From: Prionace glauca
Lineage: Eukaryota > Chordata > Chondrichthyes > Carcharhiniformes > Carcharhinidae
Assembly: GCA_037974335.1 (NCBI GenBank)
Contig: CM075760.1
Coordinates: forward strand, 55,236,890 to 55,300,889
Length of the DNA: 64,000 nt
Direction: 5' to 3'
A program made the translations under genes and the position numbers. Positions 22,055 through 32,500 of the stretch are shown here, in pieces (position 1 is the stretch's first letter; every line of letters begins with the position of its first letter). A model generated the notes under the pieces. It was not told the origin of the DNA, did not search any database, and worked only from the letters and a program-made list of their open reading frames with translations.

Positions 22055-22539
22055 GGTCTCAGTGCACAGTAATACACGGCGCTGTCTGTCAACTTCAAAC
22101 CTTTCATGGACAAGTGAAAAGTGCTTTGTTTCAGGCTGAGATTCCCGCTGAAATGCTCAAAGCCGGGAGCTGTGTCGTTAAACCCATAACTATCGGCTCT
22201 GAGCAGATACTGAGGAGCTCGGTGTGGATACTGGCGATACCAGAACAGGCCATAGCTTGTAGCTGAACTCGATACAGAGTAATTGCAGGATATTGCTGAA
22301 TCTTCACCCTCGGCTGTTTCAACTCTTGGTTTCAACTGGGACACCGAGTCTCCGTTACTCATCTCTGAAGATAAACAGCAGACACACAGTGGGTTAGGAT
22401 TAAGAGGAAGACAATAATCAAACAGCGATGGGAAAACGAGATTACAAAAGGATTACGATGTACTTTTGGAAGATTCCAGTTTCACTGACCTGCCTGCGAT
22501 CAGGACAATAACCAGAGTTAGAAATATTTTCACCCTCAT
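22055..22539 (-). CDS. T-cell receptor V segment V7, intact if a GC donor is used
   Basis: Leader starts at 22,539 (MRVKIFLTLVIVLIA); V exon 22,364-22,055 after ATCTTCAG. Domain: C23 in AISCNYS, LFWYRQYPH, DSAVYYC with C104, ending CALRP. The leader exon fits the usual 46-nt, phase-1 layout only if splicing uses GCAG|GCAGGT, a GC donor at 22,493. The GT four bases further on (22,489) would put the V exon out of frame with an immediate stop. GC-AG introns are a known minority class, so the gene may be functional; otherwise it is a silent V. Confidence 0.85.
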
Positions 22540-22834
22540 GGTTCCAGACTGAACTCCAGGAACTGAAACACGAATCTCTGGCTATAACCGATTTGGAATG
22601 TGAGAATTTGAAAGAGAAGGAGTATGCCATACCATTGGCTGGGGTTTATTTCCCCTCCCATTTTATATGGGCCAATAGAAACTTTCTGAAGAAGGAGGCC
22701 GTGATGTTTTGTAAGTGATCACAGAACGCCCTCCCGTGGACAGTACAACCGCATCAGAAACAGACACAGAACCAAGAGCCCAGACAGATACCCTCCGAGT
22801 AACATAGAGACACAGAAATATCCAGTAACAGCTA
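22540..22834. other. V7 upstream region, nothing firm
   Basis: Contains CCATTGG (CCAAT on the gene strand) near 22,635 and a second CCAAT near 22,671; no other feature recognised. Confidence 0.4.
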
Positions 22835-23275
22835 CAATTCTGGGAAAGAGGAAACATCCACTCCACATCCAACCTGTTAACGTCTCTTACGGTTTGAAAG
22901 GTTTTAATAAAGTTGCCTCTTTCTCTTCTAAACTCTAGTGGATGCAAACCCAGCATCACCATCTTTGTAAAATAACCTACTCATTCTGGTAATAGTTTTA
23001 CAAACCTTCGAATATTTTCTAAAGCATTACCATTAAATAAGGAGGCAAGTATTGTGCACAATTCTCCAAATATGGTCTCACAAATACCCTGTATAACGAA
23101 AACATGCCCTGCCTATTTTTGCAATACATTCCCTCATAATAAGTGATAACATTCTATGTTATTTTCTAATTAATTGCTGCACTTGTACATTAACCCCTTG
23201 TGATTTCTGGACGAGGACAGCCAAATTCATTTATACCTCAGAGTTTCGTGATCGCTCGCCATTTACACATTAATC
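22835..23275 (-). mobile_element. old CR1 fragment
   Basis: Minus strand shows decayed CR1 ORF2 motifs (LHPLEFRRERGNFIKTF) and upstream RT-downstream sequence with many indels. Confidence 0.6.
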
Positions 23276-23280
23276 TTCTT

Positions 23281-23975
23281 TCATTTTCAGCATGTCAAAA
23301 TTGAGAACACCATCCACCAGGTACACGGTACATACCCTTGCAACTCGGCTAACGTTGTCTACCTAATACGCTGCAGGAAAGGATGTCCCGAAGTCTGGTA
23401 CATTGGGGAGACCATGCAGACGCTACGACAACGGATGAATGAACATCGCTCAACAATCACCAGGCAAGACTGTTCCCTTCCTGTTGGCGAACACTTCAGC
23501 TGTCACGGGCATTCAGCCTCTGACCTTCGGGTAAGCATTCTCCAAGGCGGCCTTCACGACACACGACAGCGCAAAGTCGCTGAGCAGAGACTGATAGTCA
23601 AGTTCTGCACACATGAGAATGGCCTCAACCGAGATTTTGGGTTCATGTCGCACTATCTGTAACCCCCATGACTTGCCTGGGTTTGCAACATCTCACTAAC
23701 TGTACTGTCTGGAGACAATGCACATCTCTTTAACCTATGTTTAATGCTATCTCCACTCACATTGTCTGCACATCTAAGACTTGAATAGCAGGTTAGCTGT
23801 AAAGACTCGCATTCTAATCAGTATTCTGTAAACTGTGTGTGTTTTTATATGCCCTTCTCTGACCAGAACTTTCCACACACCTGACGAAGGAATAGCGTTT
23901 CAGAAAGCTTGTGTGTTTACTAGTACATAAACTGGTTGGACTTTAGCCTGGTGTTGTGAGAATTCTTACTGCACT
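23281..23975 (+). mobile_element. Penelope-like element, GIY-YIG end and 3' region
   Basis: A frame open from about 23,291 to 23,662 encodes a GIY-YIG endonuclease of Penelope type: VVYLIRC, then WYIGET, LRQRMNEHR, and VAEQRLIVKF, ending GFMSHYL. The RT part is absent, so the copy is 5' truncated. A noncoding 3' region follows with GACGAAGGAATAGCG and GGTTGGACTTTAGCCTGGTG. In intact elements this nuclease nicks the target for reverse transcription. A second, more decayed copy is at 34,208-34,655. Confidence 0.85.
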
Positions 23976-24061
23976 GGCACCGTCAGCAGGCCTGGAAAGC
24001 TCCAGTGTACATGGTTCTTCTTATTGGAGGGAATGTGCAAAGGGGCAGTGACCTCAAAGAT

Positions 24062-24163
24062 AAGTTTTTTTTCTAAATTTGATAAAAATAACAAGACTAC
24101 CAAGCTAACGGTCAGTTACACCGTGACCTCCGATAGCGTCATGTATTCCTGTGCTATGAAACC
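24062..24163 (+). pseudogene. V segment relic V8 (FR3 only)
   Basis: Plus strand retains KFDKNNKTTKLTV and a degraded SDSVMYSCAMKP with C104. No FR1, FR2 or leader precedes it; the Penelope-like copy ends just upstream. It shares its 3' flank with V4 and V14. Confidence 0.8.
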
Positions 24164-24203
24164 CATACTGCTACAGAGATATAACGCATGCCGCACAAAA
24201 ACC
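24164..24203 (+). other. V-RSS, decayed (V8)
   Basis: Heptamer CATACTG (24,164-24,170) and nonamer ACAAAAACC (24,195-24,203) with a 24-bp spacer, one longer than the rule. Confidence 0.7.
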
Positions 24204-24224
24204 CCACATTGGCAGTTCCAGTTA

Positions 24225-24243
24225 GCTGCCAGCAGGGCGCGCT
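24225..24243 (+). promoter_or_regulatory. CTCF-like motif downstream of V8 RSS
   Basis: CTGCCAGCAGGGCGCGCT fits the CTCF core in plus (V) orientation, about 22 bp past the V8 nonamer. Confidence 0.55.
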
Positions 24244-24716
24244 CACGCGCCCCTAATTCAGATTCCACAGTGAGAGTGCCAGAGATTCATCAAATTACAA
24301 CAAAACACAGCACTCAGAAACAACAGCTGATGTGCTCCAGTTTCACAGTTACATTAGTTGATGATTTTAACTTACATTTGCAATGGACACAACATTGACA
24401 AGTCGATTTGAGATTCCGTAACTCCCTTGTTTTGATTTTCAATGCGTTTCTCTGCCCATTTGTTCCTAACTGTTCTTGCCTTTCCTGGTTTATGGAAATT
24501 GTGCGCATTTCCCTTTCCCAGTCTTTAACGTAAACATTTAAAGCTTTTTCTGTTACCTTGTACATTAATTCAGAACCTCTCTAATACAGCTGCTCAGCTT
24601 CCCATCCGCATCACTGATAAAGATTTTGCAAAGTATTGAAACATTTACGAACACTGACACTCCTGGTCCGAGTCTACTGATCCGCAATATGGAATGAACA
24701 TTTGGCTACCACTGTT
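24244..24716. other. intergenic, nothing recognised
   Basis: No coding or repeat signal seen. Confidence 0.4.
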
Positions 24717-24947
24717 ACACAGTAAAAAGTCTGACAACACCAGGTTTTAGTCCAACCGATTTATTTGATAATATTCTCACAAGCTTTCGAGGTTACCCTC
24801 TTTGTCAAGTGAATGGAGAACTCTTTGTCAAGTGAATGGAGAGTTCTCCATTCACTTGACAAAGAGGGTAACCTCGAAAGCTTGTGAGAATATTATCAAA
24901 TAAATCGGTTGGACTAAAACCTGGTGTTGTCAGACTTTTTACTGTGT
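24717..24947. repeat. perfect 107-bp inverted repeat of a retroelement tail
   Basis: Arms 24,717-24,823 and 24,841-24,947 appear identical as reverse complements around a 17-nt loop. The arm ends match the GGTTGGACTAAAACCTGG sequence found at 34,977-35,036 and, more loosely, the Penelope-like 3' region at about 23,930. The loop also directly repeats CTTTGTCAAGTGAATGGAGA. Confidence 0.88.
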
Positions 24948-25786
24948 TTACGCCAGTCCAACGCCGGCATACCCACATCATGACCACTGTTACAGACAGG
25001 CAAAGTTATAGAATTCCAATGTGACATTATTATTGAGTTCAATTCTCTCCAGACCAGGTCTACCTGTGACTACACTATCTATGGTAGCCCCGCCCACAGG
25101 TTTCCTGTGCTCTTCTCACCCTGACCCGTCTCACCTGCGTTGTTTTATTAGAGCATTTATCGGAGATATCGATCTTTTCTGCTTTCCCCTGCTTGGCACT
25201 CTTTTGATCAGCAGTCCAATGGGGTGGCAAGCTATATTCCCACTCTGAAGCAGGATTTCACACACTGCAAAGTTAGAAATTGAGGGAGCATCGTGTGGAA
25301 ATATCTTAGGCCATTCATTATTCTATCACTTCTAAAGAAGTCGATGTCTCAACTTAGAAAAAAAATCCTTCCCCACCATAACTGCTTTCCCAAACAGGAT
25401 TCAAAACAAACTCCTTGTTATGTTGTTGTGAGGATGGATATTGTCATTCTCCATGTCAGAACAAAGCCATCAACGCTCAGGGGACCAGTCGGTTCCTGAA
25501 ATGACAGTTGAAGGGGAAAGTAATCCCCTGTCACCGGATGACCAAATTCACTTTATTCCTTTCATCTCTCGGCCAATTGTATGAATTGTAAATGAAGGAG
25601 CTATGAGATCATTGGTTGCATTGAAGTACATAGAAACTTGAAGCTGATTAGACGTCACCTGATGACATTTTCAGCAGTAAACCAATCAACAGGGGCCCGG
25701 ATATGACTCAATCTTTTCCACTCTTGACTAAAAAAACTTCAGATTCAACCCGTTCTGGTCAAATTCGCCGCGAGCTCTCTACAAAC
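24948..25786. other. intergenic with V9 promoter motifs
   Basis: GACGTCAC (CRE-like) at 25,651 and CCAAT at 25,682 lie about 100 to 135 bp upstream of the V9 ATG. The rest is unassigned. Confidence 0.5.
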
Positions 25787-26695
25787 ATGTCTCATTTTAC
25801 TCTGCATTTATTCCTCACAGCGGCAGCGCTTTTAACCGGTAGGTTCACAAATGGATCCACGCTGTGCTACACATCTTTGCCATGCATTATATTTTATCCT
25901 GCGCTTCGCTCAGTGCGAGGGGCAGGGGTGAGTGGACAGGGAATAGATTGATCTCAACATTGAAAAATTATCAGGATCTCGCTGGTCTCAGTACTGAACA
26001 CTGTTGGGATTAGGCACAATTCCCCCATGGAATGAGAGAGAATGAGTTGGTCTCAGGTTGAAGCTCATCTGATACCAGTGAATAACTTTGGCAAATACCA
26101 CACTTCAAACAGACAGACCGTGAGCTGTTTCCAGTTACAAGAATTGAAGGCGAGGAACTGATCTCGTGAGAAAGAGCAGAATATTTGTGATAGAAGCTTT
26201 ATTTAATCGCCACAACCACCTCCCCTTCCCATCCGCTGAACTGTGAAATATATTTTTGTTGTGCTTTGCGATTTCTTTTTGAGATTATTGCTCAAGAATA
26301 CGGCATATTCTAGTGGGGGGTGCGGGTAGGTGGGGGAGACAGAGTAAAGTCGCATTATTTAGTTTAATATTTCTTTGCTTCCTCACAGGACATTGTGAAG
26401 GAGATTCTGTTTCACAGACACCGGCTGCAGTCACCGTCACTGAAGGAGATGTTGTTCAGTTACTCTGTAATTACACAGCTACAAGTACCAGCACTCCTTA
26501 TTTATTCTGGTACCGTCAGTATTCCAGCGGGTCCATGGAATTTCTGCTGAAGAGGAATAGATACAGCGACAAAACAGAGACATCCCTCGGGGATCGTTTC
26601 ACAGCGGAGCTCAATGATACAACCCGCACCGTCCCGCTGAAAGTGTCTAAAACAGAGCTGACAGACTCCGGGGAGTATTACTGCGCACTGAGACC
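25787..26695 (+). CDS. T-cell receptor V segment V9 (TRAV/TRDV-like), intact
   Basis: Leader exon 25,787-25,838 (52 nt, MSHFTLHLFLTAAALLT, donor GGTAGGT), 550-bp intron, V exon 26,389-26,695 after CCTCACAG, phase 1. Domain: an extra Cys near the N-terminus (GHCEGDSVSQ), C23 in QLLCNYT, LFWYRQYSS, and DSGEYYC with C104, ending CALRP. All elements look functional. It is the parent-like copy of relic V5 and of the orphan intron at 17.6-18.0 kb, both inverted relative to it. Confidence 0.92.
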
Positions 26696-26734
26696 CACAG
26701 AGACTCAGAGCTGGGCTGAACCTGTACAAAAACT
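26696..26734 (+). other. V-RSS with CACAGAG heptamer (V9)
   Basis: Heptamer CACAGAG, 23-bp spacer, nonamer ACAAAAACT (26,726-26,734). Position 6 of the heptamer departs from CACAGTG. Confidence 0.9.
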
Positions 26735-27869
26735 CTCAGAGCCTCACGCAACGTAACGGATCAGAGTGAGTCTGAAATGAAACCTGAAATCGTAGCGACT
26801 TCTCAATCTTTACTGAGAATATTTTTATGAATAACAAATATATTGCAAAATTAAAACATCGAGACACTTAAAAGAATGAGCTTGAGAATATTTTTGTAAG
26901 TTTTAATGTCCCGAAGTGTTTTATGTAATAAACACAGCAGCTATTTTTGGACTCACAATGATATTATTTCATTCAGTAATATTGTAGTGCTCTGGCTGTG
27001 TCAGTCATTGTGATTGGTGAACACATTCCGAACAGGATGTTTCTCTTGCTGTTTTTGGAAACAGTGACCATGTGGCACCTCCACCTGAGAGGGAAGACGG
27101 TACCCCAGATTTAACAGGTCATCGAGAGGCTGACAGCTCTAACGGTGCAGCATTTCTAAACACTGCGCTGTCTCCTCGGTAAGTTCCCGGAGTGTTGTTC
27201 CGGATAGACTGCCGGTTTCTCCTGGAGGGGAAAGAATTTCTGAAGGGACTGAAGAAAGAATCCGGGAGGTCCCAGTGCGTGGTGACCATTCATTAACCTA
27301 TTCTGGAAAAAAAACCAAACTGAAATAACGGAAATGAAATTAAAAATGAAAATGATCGGTTCCCCTGGAAACAGAAAGACAATGAACGCAACCTGTACAA
27401 ACAGGTATCCCTCGAAAAACGAGATCGAACTTTTACTGATGTAGCGCCTTTCACAGAGTCCAGAGGTCAAATGGGACTTGCGAAGCTAAGGAATTTCATT
27501 TTCATTATAGTTGTTGTGGTTACAAACTTCATCACCGCAGGAGGCAGTGGGAATGTTTAATTCTCAATCAGAAATTCTCGTCACTCTGACCCTGGAGTAA
27601 AGGGAATGGGGAATTTAAGTATGTGCCGGTTACATTGAACTTGTCACAAATTTGAACCAAATAATGGACACCTTTTCCTCTCTCTCTTTTCACCCATTCT
27701 CTCTCTTTCTCTTTCTGCTACATTGAGAAGCCATATTGAGGATCCATACTGTCCTAAGCGTCTTACTCAGACTACCCAGTGATATTAGAATACAATGCTC
27801 TATAGAGTTCACTCTCTAAATCTCCTGTCCGCCCCCCACCTCCCCCCCCCCCCTTCATTCCCCCAGGCA
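26735..27869. other. intergenic, nothing recognised
   Basis: V9 3' flank with CT-rich runs (27,675-27,720) and a C-tract (27,840-27,855). No gene seen. Confidence 0.45.
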
Positions 27870-28270
27870 TCATGCCTTGACGTGGCGCTAGGTAACCACA
27901 GATTTCCATTAGATTGCTCCATGATTCTGCCTGACAAATTACTGCAGTGGCTTTCATTACCTCCTGCAGTATGTGTGAGCAGGAAACTCTCCTGTTCTCA
28001 CCACCTGTCAGTAAGCATACTGGAAGAATTCAGACCCTGATGTTCAACATTTGGTGGCGAGGTGAAGAACACACCTCAGTAGCCAAAAGATTGCAAAGCG
28101 GTTTGAACCCAAAACTTCTTGTACAGAAGACCTTCAGTGCCAGGTCTTCTGTAATTCACTTACAAACTCTTGCTCTAAATACACTGCGGTTTGTGGTGTG
28201 AAGACGCACAGATATTTCCTGTAACTCCAGCTGTCACCTGTTACAGGGGGAACTGACGGTTCTACAAGGT
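27870..28270 (+). repeat. V9 3' flank, partner of the inverted copy at 19.2-19.96 kb
   Basis: Similar as reverse complement to 19,200-19,290 plus 19,595-19,960 (see that entry). Confidence 0.7.
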
Positions 28271-28674
28271 TTAACGAAAGCGGACGTCATCAGTGAAGCA
28301 ATGATCCTCTATGTTGTTCTCGAATATTGTTACATGATCTCGCTGGGTTTATATTGCAGCAGTTTATTATGGGTTTTATTACATCAATGTTACTACTTCT
28401 ATATCTGATACCTTTGTTATTGTTTTTAGTTTTCTCCATTTGTTGCTTGATATTGATACAAGATCATTTGTTTCAGTTTTCTGATGAGTCAAGGAGTAAT
28501 TTGTATATTTCAGTGTGGGTTTTTCTGCAAGTTCTATTGTTAGAAGCAATAAACTATATTGTTTTAATTCCATCATATAACTCACAGGAAGAACATTTTC
28601 TATCGATATGGCTTGAAACACACTCTCTTCTAAAGGCCATGGGATGTTTGGCTCCACAGTCCCCATGTCGAGTG
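28271..28674. other. AT-rich, nothing recognised
   Basis: A hydrophobic open frame crosses this stretch into the V10 RSS on the opposite strand; no family is recognised and I treat it as chance. Confidence 0.4.
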
Positions 28675-28713
28675 AGTTATTGTACAGGCTTTGCATCTGT
28701 CTGTTTCACTGTG
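28675..28713 (-). other. V-RSS, 23-bp spacer (V10)
   Basis: Heptamer CACAGTG (28,713-28,707), 23-bp spacer, nonamer ACAATAACT (28,683-28,675). Confidence 0.88.
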
Positions 28714-29069
28714 TCTCACTGCACTGTATCCACCGCAGCATCACACAGTGAGACTGGTGGACTCTTTCTCACTGTCCACAGGTACTTTAAACCTCAGCTG
28801 TTTCATCTCTGAATATGGAAACGAGATACTCTGGAGATTGATCAGTGAATTGTCGGTACCAAAATACAAACTCATTCCCAGTAACAGTAATATTGTGATG
28901 AAGAGAGACGGTCTGTCCTTGATTTACCCGATATATCGATATCTGAAATGTCTTCGGAGTGACAAGATACAGCTGTGAAAACAAGAACAAAATTAATATA
29001 AAGATACAAACAGGCATTATTACATAAAGTTCTTACGCATACTGGCAAAAGAAAGTTAAGTCTATCCAC
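28714..29069 (-). pseudogene. V segment relic V10
   Basis: V exon 28,972-28,714 after TTTCACAG keeps GNEFVFWYRQ and SPEYLVSIF, but C23 is replaced by His (SLHHNI), a stop follows in FR3, and a one-base deletion disrupts the YYC region before a CAVR-like end. The supposed leader (GTG in place of ATG, near 29,069; donor GTAAGA near 29,035) is also degraded. The RSS is still good, so it could rearrange without giving a product. Confidence 0.85.
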
Positions 29070-29388
29070 CTATCTGTCTGCATCTGACGCTGAACATCTC
29101 TACCTCTTATCAATCTGTCTATTCACCTATCTTTTTCTACAATATTTATTTAGATAATTGACAGACAGATTTTTCTGCCTGCCTCTTTAATTTGCTTTTG
29201 GAACAACGAAACATTTTTTTTTAAAAACTTAATATGCTTCGATAATCTGCATCTTTAATGACAACTTTAGGATGTTAGAACGCTATCTAGATAGAACATT
29301 AAATGTGGGAAAGTAACATTCAAGAACATCAACGGCATTTCTGATTTGCAGAAAACTTAAAAGTGCAGCGGAGACACAGCGGTGAACA

Positions 29389-29427
29389 GGATATTGTACA
29401 GGGGGATCCGCTCTTTGTCTCACTGTG
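29389..29427 (-). other. V-RSS, divergent nonamer (V11)
   Basis: Heptamer CACAGTG (29,427-29,421), 23-bp spacer, nonamer ACAATATCC (29,397-29,389), weaker than the ACAAAAACY of the others. Confidence 0.85.
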
Positions 29428-29855
29428 TCTGCTTCGCACAGAGATACATTCCGGAGAACAGAACCATCGTCTCATCTATAGAAATGGTGTAGGAATTCTT
29501 TACTCGGTCAAACGACAGTGTGTAACTTCCTTTGGTCGAATTCCCCTGGTAAATGGAGGCGATAAATGCGGGAGGTCCTCTCAGTGTTTGTCTGTACCAG
29601 GCTACTGTATCGCCTGTAGCAACAGAGAGCCGACACTTGAGTTCAACCCTCTCCCCTTCCCGAGACACGACCTGCTCAGGATGGGAGCTCTGATCCTCAC
29701 ACTGAACGGCTGTGAACAGAAGAAAATCACTCATAAACTATACGTTACGAAGAGATTGTTAAAATAATCCGTCTGAGTAAATCAATAAACTCACACAATA
29801 TCAGCAGCATCAGAGCTCCAACTGGAAATAACTCTTTGAGGGGATTTCTCTTCAT
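29428..29855 (-). CDS. T-cell receptor V segment V11, divergent, intact
   Basis: Leader exon 29,855-29,795 (61 nt, MKRNPLKELFPVGALMLLIL, donor TGTGAGT), 85-bp intron, V exon 29,709-29,428 after TTCACAG, phase 1. Domain: C23 in ELKCRLS, VAWYRQTLRG, then FSGMYLC with C104, ending CAKQ. FR3 is divergent (no D-A/T-A-V-Y-Y-C), which with V10 and V12 suggests a second V subgroup, perhaps TRDV-like; that is a guess. No stops or frameshifts. Confidence 0.87.
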
Positions 29856-31044
29856 GATTGATGAAGATACACAAGAACATCAATCAGGATCTACTCTCTA
29901 AACTGGGACTTGCAGCCGAGGCCCAGACTCTGAATGTTGGGGAGGGAGAGGAGGGGCGAGAGCTTCACATTCCCCCATTCAATGTGAGACCCAAGGGCCA
30001 CCCTGTCACCGATTGGATAATTATGGGATATCGGTATCTGACGTTTCTCACGGTGCCACTCAGCAATTGGCTGTTTCTCAAACCAGAAACCACTTGAACC
30101 GTCACTGCTTCCGAGCATCTCCTTCCTCACTGCAGCAACAAAGTAAATTGTGTTGCAAGAATTGTGCTGTGGCGTCTTTCTAATTGAAAAGAGCCGTTCA
30201 TAATCTTGAAATTGTAAACTGTTATAGCGTTAACAGACCTCTCGGCCCATTGCTCACGTACTATCTCGGTTGATGGGTTATCCACTTATTCTTTATCGGC
30301 ACTTGCATTCAATGTATCATATATTCTTAAAATTTCCATTTGCTGGTCAAATATTTATCCACCTGTCTCTGAAAATTACTTATAGATTGTCCCCATTACA
30401 GTTTGGCATGAACCATCGCATCCTCTAACAGTCGACTGCTCAAACCGCAGTCTGTTAATCGCTCCCTCCACTGCATAAAGATCAGGGGAAATGCCGCCAT
30501 CCAGTCACGCATTGAGGGGCGAGCCGATTGTCTGTGCTCCTTTTCAACCTTTTCCAAACCTGCCTTGATTGGATTCAAGTCTGAAAATCACTTCTGAACA
30601 GAATTGCTGCTCCACAGAAAATACCCCCATTTGCTCAATTCTCCGCTGAGTATAATGCTCTCTCATTCCCTCACCATCTTTCCCAGTCTTTCTTAAACAC
30701 TATCACTGAGGTTAACGCTAAAGGTTTGAAGAGTCACTGAACGGACCCATGTGTGTTTGAACTGTGTTGTCGACAATGATGTGTGCAGGCTTACATGTGA
30801 CCCCTTGTGTTCTGAAACCTGCTTCTTGTAAATAAACCTCGGAGTCTGTATCTGTTTAATACCATCTGTAGCTGGTTCTCCGTGTTTTTTTTTGTTTTAA
30901 TGTTTATTTATCGGTGTTACAAGGAGGATTACATTAACACTGCAATGAAGTTTATTTGAAAATGCTTTAGGCGGGATCATGAGCAAAGCCCAAATTTATC
31001 AATAGAGCGATTTCCAATGGTTGCTCTTTCGGTGACACATAGAA
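29856..31044. other. intergenic, possibly old CR1 remnants
   Basis: A CCAAT-type GATTGG near 30,012 lies upstream of V11. Sequence at 30,240-30,620 is vaguely CR1-tail-like on the minus strand but too decayed to call. Confidence 0.4.
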
Positions 31045-32053
31045 GACAGAACATAGAACATTACAGCACAAACAGGCCCTTCGGCCCTCGAGTTGCGCCG
31101 ATCACATCAACCCCACCAATCTATAGACCTATCTATAACCCCCAATCCCATTAAACCCCATATACTTATCCAGAAGTCTTTTAAAAGACCCCAGCGAGTT
31201 CGCCTCCACCACCGATGACGGCAGCCGATTCCATTCACTCACCACCCTCTGAGTGAAAAACTTACCCCTAACATCACCTCTGTACTTCCCTCCCCGCACC
31301 TTAAATCTGTGTCCTCTCGTAGCGACCATTTCAACCCGGGGAAATAGCCTCTGAGAGTCCACCCTATCTATTCCTCTCAACATTTTATAAACTTCTATCA
31401 GGTCGCCTCTCAACCTTCGCCTCTCCAGGGAAAAGAGTCCCAGCTCCCTCAACCTATCTTCATAAGGCAAGCCTCCCAGTCCAGGCAACATCCTTGTAAA
31501 TCTCCTCTGCACCCTTTCAATAGCTTCTACGCCTTTCCTATAGTGAGGCGACCAGAACTGCGCACAGTACTCCAAATGAGGCCTGACAAAGGTCCTGTAA
31601 AGTTGCAGCATTACCTCCCGACTCCTAAACTCAATCCCTCGATTAATGAAGGCCAGTACACCATACGCCTTCTTGACCACCTCCTCCACCTGCGAGGCCG
31701 ATTTAAGAGTCTTGTGGACCCGGACCCCGAGATCCTTCTGCTCTTCAACGCTACTAAGACTCCTGCCCTTGATAGTGTACTCGTTCATCCCGTTGGTTCT
31801 GCCGAAATGGACGACTACACATTTATCCGCGTTGAAGTCCATCTGCCACTTCTCCGCCCATTCCTGCATCCTATCTATGTCCTGCTGCAACTTTTGACAT
31901 CCTTCCAGACCATCCACAACACCACCGACCTTCGTGTCATCAACGAACTTGCTAACCCATCCCTCCACTTCCTCATCCAGGTCATTTATGAAAATGACAA
32001 ACAGCAAGGGTCCCAGAACAGATCCCTGGGGCACCCCACTGGTGACTGACACG
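31045..32053 (-). mobile_element. CR1 family-A copy, 5' truncated
   Basis: Minus strand is open for about 307 residues starting at RT motif B (SGVPQGSVLGP), with KFVDDTK in place of the usual FADD, then the C-terminal domain and a tail GGGCCTGTTTGTGCTGTAAT. The catalytic motif change and truncation at motif B leave it dead. A shorter close copy is nested at 53,718-54,262. Confidence 0.92.
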
Positions 32054-32461
32054 TTTCAGAAAATTGAACTATTTAAATAACAAGTAAATATTAGTAATGT
32101 TAAACAAAAATCCCAATCTACTTTGTTAAAGTTTCTCTTTAATTATCTGACCTTTAATCTATCACGCTAAGTGCTTTCTTTTTCAATGTCTTCCACTTCT
32201 TTTTCAATAATTTCCTCATTTTCTGTCCACTTCTCTATGAAGATTCAACTTTTCTAATTCCAATTGCTGCTCACTCATTCCGGTTTCCGTGTCCCTTCTC
32301 CCTTCTCCATCTCTGTTTTCATCTACCTTCATTTCTGACGGAATGTTAATCAGTAGATTCTATATTTTATTTTGCGTGGCGTTCATTTCGTTTGTTAATG
32401 GGTTTATTTTATAATTCCACCACTCTACCGATACTCCAGGATGTCTCTCGCAGTCGGTGCA
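32054..32461. other. intergenic, nothing recognised
   Basis: T-rich on the plus strand; no signal seen. Confidence 0.4.
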
Positions 32462-32500
32462 GGTTTTTGTATGGGATCTCCCTGTGTTTGTCACATTGTG
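32462..32500 (-). other. V-RSS, 23-bp spacer (V12)
   Basis: Heptamer CACAATG (32,500-32,494), 23-bp spacer, nonamer ACAAAAACC (32,470-32,462). Confidence 0.9.

Noticed and set aside
28327-28812. 161-residue hydrophobic open frame on the plus strand
   Set aside because: AT-rich, runs antisense into the V10 RSS and exon; no family recognised.
30240-30620. Old CR1 fragment
   Set aside because: Similarity too weak by eye to list as an element.
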